From positions 6,229 through 14,509 of the forward strand of contig WRNF01000011.1 in NCBI GenBank assembly GCA_009776715.1: a stretch of DNA of 8,281 nt. Direction: 5' to 3'. This stretch comes from Treponema sp. Its GTDB lineage: Bacteria; Spirochaetota; Spirochaetia; Treponematales; Breznakiellaceae. Positions 1-4,963 of the stretch are shown here, in pieces. The translations under genes were made by a program, and so were the position numbers. The notes under the pieces are model-generated. The model was not told where the DNA came from and ran no database searches. It saw only the letters and a program-made list of their open reading frames with translations. Position 1 is the first letter of the stretch. Each line of letters starts with the position of its first letter.

Positions 1-78
1 ATCCTTGCATTAAAACTGTTAGCGTACTTAACGCCGTCGCTCAGAAAAATTATGGAAGCTGAACTGATAAAAGACTAA
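1..78 (+). CDS. motA: MotA flagellar stator protein, C-terminal end only
   Basis: Frame 1 is open from the window edge to TAA at 76-78 and gives 25 residues containing LLAYLTPSLRKIMEAELIKD. MotA proteins often end in a cytoplasmic segment of the type 'L-x-x-F/Y-L-x-P-x-x-R', which this resembles, and the gene sits 41 bases upstream of motB, its usual partner. MotA is the four-helix membrane subunit of the proton-driven stator that pushes on the flagellar rotor. The call rests mainly on position and a short motif, since the membrane helices and the torque-generating loop lie outside the window. Any other gene preceding motB could in principle end this way, but motA is by far the most likely. 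Confidence 0.72.
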   Translation: MLALKLLAYLTPSLRKIMEAELIKD

Positions 79-119
79 GTCCTTTAGGACGAATCCGAGG
101 ACTTTGAGAGGTTTGTAAA

Positions 120-854
120 ATGGGAAGAAAAAAAAGAGCCGGTCCCGAAGCGCCCAATGCGCAATCATGGTTAACTACATACTCAGACATGGTTACGTTA
201 ATGCTCTGCTTCTTTGTCATCATGTTCAATCCCGATGAAACAACCATGGCTCAGTTAGACGCAATATCCACATCCATGAGGACGGGCGGAATAGGAGCCC
301 TTCAGGGCGGCCTTACGCTGTCGCCAGGCAGAAGCGCCGAACTCGGCAATACCATTATGAATCTGCCTTCAATGGAAAAAGGCACTTTAATGGGCACTGC
401 CCTGCGAAAAGCAGTAAGTGTTTTTTCTCCTGAAATAAAATCAAACAAGGTCCGCATTACCCATAGCGAAAAAGGGGTTGTCATTACGCTTGCATCGGAT
501 GTTTTCTTTGACCCTGCAAGCGCCCGGATCAATATTGACACATCCAGAGAAATTTTACTGCGCCTGGGGGATTTTTTATCTTCAAGAGAACTTGCGGGAA
601 GAAAATTCAGCATCGAAGGCCACACCGATTCTGTCGCTATTGACCCAACGGGCCCCTGGCAATCCAATTGGGAACTGTCGGCAATGCGTTCCATTAATGT
701 TTTAAGTTATCTTACCGGTTTGGGAATAGATGAAAAAAGGTTTCAGGCAACGGCTTTTTCAGATACCGTTCCTATTGCAAACAGCAATACGCCGGAGGGA
801 AATGCCTATAACCGGCGTGTGGACATTATTATTTTAGATGATGCCCATCTTTAA
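120..854 (+). CDS. motB: MotB flagellar stator protein
   Basis: MotB anchors the stator to peptidoglycan and carries the ion-binding aspartate of the motor. The 244 residues show a basic cytoplasmic N-terminus (GRKKR), then the MotB signature W17-LTTYSD-MVTLMLCFFVIMF, a single membrane helix at about 18-36 with the essential aspartate at D23. A linker and plug region follows, then an OmpA/MotB peptidoglycan-binding domain at about 118-240 with IEGHTD (165-170), NWELSAMRS (183-191) and NRRVDI (231-236). These motifs are complete and the length is normal for the family. The ATG is preceded by GAGAGG at 106-111. Ion choice cannot be decided from this sequence alone. It lies 41 bases after motA and is presumably cotranscribed with it. 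Confidence 0.96.
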   Translation: MGRKKRAGPEAPNAQSWLTTYSDMVTLMLCFFVIMFNPDETTMAQLDAISTSMRTGGIGALQGGLTLSPGRSAELGNTIMNLPSMEKGTLMGTALRKAVSVFSPEIKSNKVRITHSEKGVVITLASDVFFDPASARINIDTSREILLRLGDFLSSRELAGRKFSIEGHTDSVAIDPTGPWQSNWELSAMRSINVLSYLTGLGIDEKRFQATAFSDTVPIANSNTPEGNAYNRRVDIIILDDAHL

Positions 855-872
855 TCAGGAAAAAGGAATGGG

Positions 873-1013
873 ATGACTGTTAAAACATTTTTCTTTACAA
901 TATTCTTCTTTAAAAACCTGGAAAAAATGCCGATTATTAAATATAAATCACATTTAAAAACTTATCTGGGTTTTTTGATGTTTATTAATATGCTATCGTT
1001 TACCATTAATTAG
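873..1013 (+). CDS. Possible small protein of 46 residues between motB and fliL
   Basis: An ATG at 873 opens a frame of 46 codons ending at TAG 1011-1013. It starts 18 bases after the motB stop and has a good ribosome site, AAGGA at 863-867, five bases before the ATG. The product begins MTVKTFFFTIFFF, is rich in Phe, Ile, Leu and Lys, and has two hydrophobic stretches separated by a basic middle (KNLEKMPIIKYKSHLK). Its stop codon overlaps the ribosome site of fliL (AGGTGGAGG at 1012-1020), the arrangement seen in translationally coupled genes. Against it, the region is very AT-rich (line 901-960 has 12 G/C in 60), so Phe/Lys/Ile codons arise by default, and I recognise no family. It may be a real membrane microprotein, a decayed gene, or chance. 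Confidence 0.3.
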   Translation: MTVKTFFFTIFFFKNLEKMPIIKYKSHLKTYLGFLMFINMLSFTIN

Positions 1014-1020
1014 GTGGAGG
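1012..1020 (+). promoter_or_regulatory. Strong ribosome binding site of fliL
   Basis: AGGTGGAGG lies 7 bases before the ATG at 1028 and is highly complementary to the 16S rRNA tail. It fixes the fliL start and overlaps the stop codon (TAG 1011-1013) of the small upstream reading frame. Confidence 0.8.
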
Positions 1021-1027
1021 TTTTTAT

Positions 1028-1579
1028 ATGTCAGATGCTGATGATCTTGATATGGACGGAGGAGATGCTATTGATACAGGCTCTTCAAAGAAAAAACGCG
1101 GTTTAGGGGCATTATTGCCTACCGTTTTGAAATTTGCGGCAATCGGCATTGCATTAATAATTGTTATCGTAACAGTTTGCTGGATAACCATAGATTTAAT
1201 GATGCCAAGCGGAGAATCCCAAACGCCCTTATCTGGGGGCATTTCATCTCCTTATAAAGGAACACTAGAAACGCTTGATTGGTTCACCGGGCTGGGCGAA
1301 ATAAGGACGCAAATATTGGACAATTGGAGCGTATCCATAAATATAAATTTAGGGTATACCAAAGGCGATTTGGAGGCATCGGGTGAACTAAGCGACAGAA
1401 GGCTTGAATTGCGGGATTTTTTACGTAATTATTTTGCAAAAAAATATATTGGCGATTTACAGCCGGATAAAGAAGAACGCTTAAAAATGGAAATTAGAGA
1501 GATACTTAATGACAGGTATCTTAATTCAGGAAAAATACGGAATATTACTTTCGACACATTCGATAGAATGGAATTATAG
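1028..1579 (+). CDS. fliL: FliL, flagellar basal-body/stator-associated protein
   Basis: FliL is a single-pass inner-membrane protein that surrounds or supports the MotAB stator and affects torque and stator stability. The 183 residues have a short acidic cytoplasmic N-terminus (DADDLDMDGGD), a basic cluster KKKR at 21-24, one membrane helix at about 32-55 ending in WITIDLMM, and a C-terminal periplasmic domain. That domain has the FliL pattern: a beta strand WSVSININLGY, then LSDRRLELRDFLRNYFAKK, then a helix with EERLKMEIREILNDRYL and the final strand IRNITFDTFDRMEL. Length is usual for the family. It sits between motB and fliY as in treponemal flagellar operons, except that the expected fliM downstream neighbour is missing. 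The start is set by the AGGTGGAGG site. Confidence 0.92.
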   Translation: MSDADDLDMDGGDAIDTGSSKKKRGLGALLPTVLKFAAIGIALIIVIVTVCWITIDLMMPSGESQTPLSGGISSPYKGTLETLDWFTGLGEIRTQILDNWSVSININLGYTKGDLEASGELSDRRLELRDFLRNYFAKKYIGDLQPDKEERLKMEIREILNDRYLNSGKIRNITFDTFDRMEL

Positions 1580-1591
1580 AAATTACAGGAT

Positions 1592-1596
1592 GGAGG
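1592..1596 (+). promoter_or_regulatory. Ribosome binding site of fliY
   Basis: GGAGG lies 7 bases before the first of three consecutive ATG codons (1604, 1607, 1610). The spacing favours 1604, but initiation at 1607 or 1610 would change the protein by only one or two residues. Confidence 0.7.
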
Positions 1597-1603
1597 AATT
1601 ATT

Positions 1604-2674
1604 ATGATGATGAGTGACGGCGCCCTTTCTCAGGATGAAATAGATGCATTGCTTTCAGGAACAGGGGTAGATTCTTCAGGAGGCGGCAGCGCCTTTGCAG
1701 CAGTAGCAAATTCCAGTTTTTCTGAAACTGACAGGAAAACGCTGGAGACATTTTTTTCTTCAACCACCGAGGCCCAGTCATCGAATTTATCTATGATGAC
1801 CGGGGTAACAGTGCTTTTAAGCAAACCTCAGCTTACTATTAACGGGCATGAAGATTTTTTAGAGCAGCTCCCTGAAACGGTAACCGTAATAAAATCGGAT
1901 TTTAATTCCGGTTTCCCCGGCGACCATTTATTCATTATTTCGGAAGAAGGCGCAAAAGCCATTGCCAGCATGATGAACAAGGAAGAAAACATTCAACTGG
2001 ATGAAATGGCAATGTCGGTAATTGGGGAGGTTATTTCTCAACTGGTGGGGTATCAAATAACTACATTGTCTGATAAAACCGGGAATAAATCAATATCGTC
2101 GATTCCGCCGGAAGTTAATAATATCTCTAAAAACATTATTGCTCTTCCGCCAGGAGATTTTGCAGGTTTAACTTATGAAATAGACCTTGGCAAAGGCGGC
2201 AGTTATTCGATATGGGAAGTCTTAGGACCGTCAGTTGCGATGGATATTGCAAAATCCCTTAATAATTTTAGCACGGCAAAAAGCGGAAAAGCTTCAATGT
2301 CCGCTGCACCCGCTGGAATAGGCAAAGGCGGCATGGGTTCTCCTTTTAACCAGGCCAATGTACAGTCAGTGCAGTTTCCCAATCTAATGCAGCCCCACGG
2401 CGGCGCTCAGGAAGCAAGCAATATCAGTCTAATCATGGATGTGTACATGGAAATGACGGTAGAGCTTGGCCGGACAAGAAAACTTATAAAAGAGATTCTT
2501 GCAATGGGCGAGGGAACAATCATTGAATTGGATAAACTTGCCGGCGAGCCGGTTGATATACTGGTAAACCATAAACTTATTGCCAAAGGCGAAGTAGTTG
2601 TAATTGATGAAAATTTCGGTGTCCGTGTAACTGAAATTGTGTCTCCCATGGAACGAATGCATGACATGGGCTAA
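1604..2674 (+). CDS. fliY: FliY, flagellar C-ring switch protein (FliN/FliY family)
   Basis: FliY is a switch-complex component combining a CheC-like domain with a C-terminal FliN-like SpoA domain. The 356 residues begin with [12 protein letters not shown] (8-19), the conserved peptide found in FliM and FliY. A CheC-like middle region follows at about 40-225, then a Gly/Ala/Ser/Pro-rich linker at about 230-270, then the SpoA domain at about 278-350 with [25 protein letters not shown] and [18 protein letters not shown]. These SpoA strings are typical of FliN/FliY, not of FliM, although the N-terminal peptide alone could mislead. The CheY-P phosphatase motif (E-x-x-N) appears lost from both expected places: around E48 no asparagine follows at +3, and at 142-145 the reading is EVIS. 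It therefore looks structural. It is followed 8 bases later by prfA. Confidence 0.92.
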   Translation: MMMSDGALSQDEIDALLSGTGVDSSGGGSAFAAVANSSFSETDRKTLETFFSSTTEAQSSNLSMMTGVTVLLSKPQLTINGHEDFLEQLPETVTVIKSDFNSGFPGDHLFIISEEGAKAIASMMNKEENIQLDEMAMSVIGEVISQLVGYQITTLSDKTGNKSISSIPPEVNNISKNIIALPPGDFAGLTYEIDLGKGGSYSIWEVLGPSVAMDIAKSLNNFSTAKSGKASMSAAPAGIGKGGMGSPFNQANVQSVQFPNLMQPHGGAQEASNISLIMDVYMEMTVELGRTRKLIKEILAMGEGTIIELDKLAGEPVDILVNHKLIAKGEVVVIDENFGVRVTEIVSPMERMHDMG

Positions 2675-2682
2675 TTCGGCAA

Positions 2683-3756
2683 ATGAATGAAAGGCTGGCT
2701 TCTCTCTTAAAACGCTATGATGCATTATCGGTGCTGATACAGGATGCGGATCTGGCCAAAGACCAGAAGCGCTACCGTGAGGCGATGAAGGAATATTCCC
2801 ATCTTAGCAGCATAGCGTCTCTTTACAATGAAACAGAAAATTTAAATAAACAAATTAATGAAGCAAAAGCCATTGTTCAGGAAGAAACAGATGCATCAAT
2901 GCGCGAACTTGCAAAAGAAGAATGCAAAGAGCTGGAAATTAAACTGCGGAATTCTGAAGAAAAATTAAAATTTCTGCTTATTCCAAAAGACCCTCTGGAC
3001 GAAAAAAACATTATCATGGAAATACGGGCAGGAACCGGCGGAGAAGAGGCGGCGCTTTTTGCCTCTGACCTGTACCGTATGTATTCCCGTTTTGCCGAAA
3101 CAAAGGGCTGGAAATTCGAGATAATGAATTCAAACGAGACCGAACTGGGCGGAATAAAAGAAATTATTTTTTCTGTCAGCGGCAGTAATGTGTTCGAAAA
3201 TCTTAGGTATGAATCCGGGGCCCACCGTGTGCAAAGAGTTCCAACGACGGAATCCTCCGGCAGAATCCACACCTCGGCGGTAACGGTGGCGGTGCTGCCC
3301 GAAGCGGACGAAACTGAAATTGACATTAAGCCGGAGGACCTGCGCATTGATGTTATGCGCGCGGGCGGCCCCGGCGGCCAATGCGTAAACACCACCGACT
3401 CTGCGGTAAGGATAACCCATCTCCCCACCGGCCTTACCGTCCATTGCCAGGATGAAAAAAGCCAAATAAAAAACAAAGCTAAAGCCATGCGCATTTTGCG
3501 CGCCCGCATTTTTGAATTGGAATCGGCCAAAGCCGCCGCAGAACGCGCCGAGTTCCGCAAGACACAGGTTGGCTCAGGCGACCGTTCCGAGCGGATCAGA
3601 ACCTACAACTTTCCCGACAACCGCGTTACCGATCACCGTATCGGCCTAACGCTGTACAAGCTCGACCGGATCATGGAAGGCGAGACAAGCGAAATTTTTG
3701 ACGCGCTTAAATTATCGGCGCATGCAGAATTGCTGGGTTCCGCCGGCTCATTGTAA
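2683..3756 (+). CDS. prfA: Peptide chain release factor 1 (RF1)
   Basis: RF1 reads UAA and UAG in the ribosomal A site and triggers hydrolysis of peptidyl-tRNA. The 357-residue length matches the family (about 360). An N-terminal helical domain (1-100) is followed by [18 protein letters not shown] (117-134). The stop-codon-reading tripeptide P-x-T is present as PTT at 187-189 within [18 protein letters not shown], which separates RF1 from RF2. The catalytic GGQ is at 231-233 in [20 protein letters not shown]; the residue after GGQ is Cys rather than the His common in proteobacteria and Bacillus. The ending [23 protein letters not shown] is standard. The ATG at 2683 has no obvious Shine-Dalgarno and lies 8 bases after the fliY stop, which suggests reinitiation by ribosomes leaving fliY. 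GC content rises strongly along the gene. Confidence 0.97.
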   Translation: MNERLASLLKRYDALSVLIQDADLAKDQKRYREAMKEYSHLSSIASLYNETENLNKQINEAKAIVQEETDASMRELAKEECKELEIKLRNSEEKLKFLLIPKDPLDEKNIIMEIRAGTGGEEAALFASDLYRMYSRFAETKGWKFEIMNSNETELGGIKEIIFSVSGSNVFENLRYESGAHRVQRVPTTESSGRIHTSAVTVAVLPEADETEIDIKPEDLRIDVMRAGGPGGQCVNTTDSAVRITHLPTGLTVHCQDEKSQIKNKAKAMRILRARIFELESAKAAAERAEFRKTQVGSGDRSERIRTYNFPDNRVTDHRIGLTLYKLDRIMEGETSEIFDALKLSAHAELLGSAGSL

Positions 3757-4679
3757 TGACCGTCCGCCAGGCCCTTGCCGAAGGAAGCGCTGCTCTTTCG
3801 GCGGCAGGCATCGACAGCCCCGGCCTTGACTCATCGCTGCTCCTTGCCCATGCGCTTGGCATCAGCCGTACCTTGCTTTTAGCCGCCGCCCCCAATCCGC
3901 TGGATGATGCGCCTCTTGCCATGTTTCACAGCTTACTTGAAAGGCGGCAGGCCGGGGAATGTACCGCATACATACTTGGCAGGAAGGAATTTTTCGGCCT
4001 GGAATTTCTGGTAAACCGGTCGGTACTGGTTCCCCGGCCCGAAACAGAAACATTGGCGGAAGCGGCATTGCACATAATTGCAAACGGGAAATGGCCTGCG
4101 GCAAAGCAGCCGCTAAAGGCCCTTGATCTGTGTACCGGCTCGGGAGTTCTTGCGGCCGCTTTGAAACACCGCCTGCCGGAACTTGAACTATGGGCATCGG
4201 ACATTTCCGCCCAAGCGCTTGAAATTGCACAGGCAAATGCCCGCCGCCTTCTGCCGTCCGCTTCCATTCATTTTCTGCAGGGCAATCTTTTCGAAGCCCT
4301 CCCGCAGCAGGCCGTGTTTTCCCTTATTGTAAGCAACCCGCCTTACATTCCCTCCGCTGAAATACCGGGCCTTCCCCCCGAAGTCCGCAGCGAGCCTATC
4401 CTTGCACTGGACGGCGGCAGCGACGGCCTTGATCTTATCAGAAAAATTATTTCCCATGCCGGGGATTATCTTTGCTGCGGCGGTTTTTTGCTGCTGGAAG
4501 CCGATCCCCGCCAGATGAAGGCAATTGCCGCCCTTTTTAAAAAATGCGGTTTTCAAAACATACAATGCTTTAAGGACCTTGCCGGAAGGAACAGGGTAAT
4601 AAGCGGGGAAAAAAATGATTATGAAAAAAGCAGCCGTTACACAAATTTACACACAAGTCCGGCAAGCTCAATAAAATGA
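3756..4679 (+). CDS. prmC: Release factor glutamine methyltransferase
   Basis: PrmC (HemK) N5-methylates the glutamine of the GGQ motif in release factors using S-adenosylmethionine. The 307 residues have an N-terminal helical release-factor-binding domain (1-85, with YILGRKEFFGLEF at 72-84), the linker motif VPRPETE (92-98), a Rossmann methyltransferase domain with motif I LDLCTGSG (123-130), an acidic SAM-binding position around D149, and the catalytic NPPY at 194-197. The family ending DLAGRNRVISG is at 275-284. About 23 further residues (EKNDYEKSSRY... to SSIK) extend past the usual end, making it longer than the E. coli enzyme (277). Its ATG overlaps the prfA stop in TAATG, so it is translationally coupled to its own substrate's gene. 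The prfA-prmC pairing is common in bacteria. Confidence 0.96.
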   Translation: MTVRQALAEGSAALSAAGIDSPGLDSSLLLAHALGISRTLLLAAAPNPLDDAPLAMFHSLLERRQAGECTAYILGRKEFFGLEFLVNRSVLVPRPETETLAEAALHIIANGKWPAAKQPLKALDLCTGSGVLAAALKHRLPELELWASDISAQALEIAQANARRLLPSASIHFLQGNLFEALPQQAVFSLIVSNPPYIPSAEIPGLPPEVRSEPILALDGGSDGLDLIRKIISHAGDYLCCGGFLLLEADPRQMKAIAALFKKCGFQNIQCFKDLAGRNRVISGEKNDYEKSSRYTNLHTSPASSIK

Positions 4680-4696
4680 ACCTAAAAAATAATTAG

Positions 4697-4801
4697 TTAC
4701 GCGGCATCCCCATCCGAGCCGAATGGCATCATCGCATCTGGTAATATGCGGATACCTTCATTATCCGGCACAATATATTTAGTATCTGTCCACAAAGTCG
4801 G
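4697..4801 (-). pseudogene. Possible 3' remnant of a lost minus-strand gene
   Basis: Read on the - strand, bases 4801 to 4697 form an open stretch of 34 codons ending in TAA (complement of 4697-4699). It includes IRILPDAMMPFGSDGDAA and looks like ordinary protein. The part from 4701 to 4770 has 38 G/C in 70, while both flanks are strongly AT-rich. The frame is closed at its 5' side by a stop at 4802-4804, in the loop and right arm of the stem-loop, and no ATG or ribosome site is seen. I do not recognise the family. A chance open frame is possible in so short a stretch. Confidence 0.25.
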
Positions 4802-4817
4802 TTACTTTGTGGACAGA
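4785..4817. terminator. Perfect 14-bp stem-loop, possible terminator or palindromic repeat
   Basis: TCTGTCCACAAAGT (4785-4798) is the exact inverted complement of ACTTTGTGGACAGA (4804-4817), with a 5-base loop CGGTT. It lies between the end of prmC and ftsK. A run of five T occurs only at 4828-4832, about ten bases after the stem, so it is not a textbook intrinsic terminator, though it would form a strong RNA hairpin after prmC. It could also be a copy of a dispersed palindromic repeat. Confidence 0.55.
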
Positions 4818-4819
4818 CC

Positions 4820-4848
4820 TTGTATTGTTTTTCTTAAGAATCTGTAAT
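4820..4848 (+). promoter_or_regulatory. Candidate sigma-70-type promoter for ftsK
   Basis: TTGTAT (4820-4825) and TGTAAT (4843-4848) are separated by 17 bases and match the -35 and -10 consensus at 3 and 5 of 6 positions. An alternative pair is TTGTTT (4826-4831) with TATATT (4848-4853), 16 bases apart. The surrounding DNA is very AT-rich, so such matches are easy to find. A promoter somewhere here is reasonable because the preceding stem-loop probably separates prmC from ftsK. Confidence 0.3.
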
Positions 4849-4949
4849 ATATTATATATTATATCAAGGAAAAAGAAAAATAAGAAAGCCTGTATTCAGC
4901 TTTTTGGCATTTTTATTCTTTTTACTGGCGAATGAATACCAATAATTCC

Positions 4950-4955
4950 GGGAGG
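4950..4955 (+). promoter_or_regulatory. Ribosome binding site supporting the TTG start of ftsK
   Basis: GGGAGG ends 8 bases before TTG 4964. The frame is closed upstream by TAA at 4943-4945, and the first in-frame ATG (5012) has no ribosome site, so TTG is the best start. Confidence 0.7.
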
Positions 4956-4963
4956 CCTTAATT

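Noticed and set aside
962..1000. Possible promoter before fliL (TTGATG with AT-rich sequence downstream).
   Set aside because: No -10 hexamer at suitable spacing stands out from the AT-rich background, and fliL is probably in the motAB transcript.
1604..1660. N-terminal [12 protein letters not shown] suggested the gene might be fliM.
   Set aside because: The C-terminal SpoA strings ([35 protein letters not shown]) are those of FliN/FliY, and the FliM middle domain sequence is absent. FliY shares the same N-terminal peptide.
2877..3560. Long open frame of 227 codons on the - strand across prfA.
   Set aside because: It lies fully opposite a certain RF1 gene, is Ser/Arg-rich as expected of an antisense shadow, and has no ribosome site or family motif.
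4892..4939. GTATTC and GAATAC pair upstream of ftsK as a possible leader hairpin or riboswitch.
   Set aside because: Only 6 bp with a 36-base AT-rich loop and no conserved core; easily due to chance.
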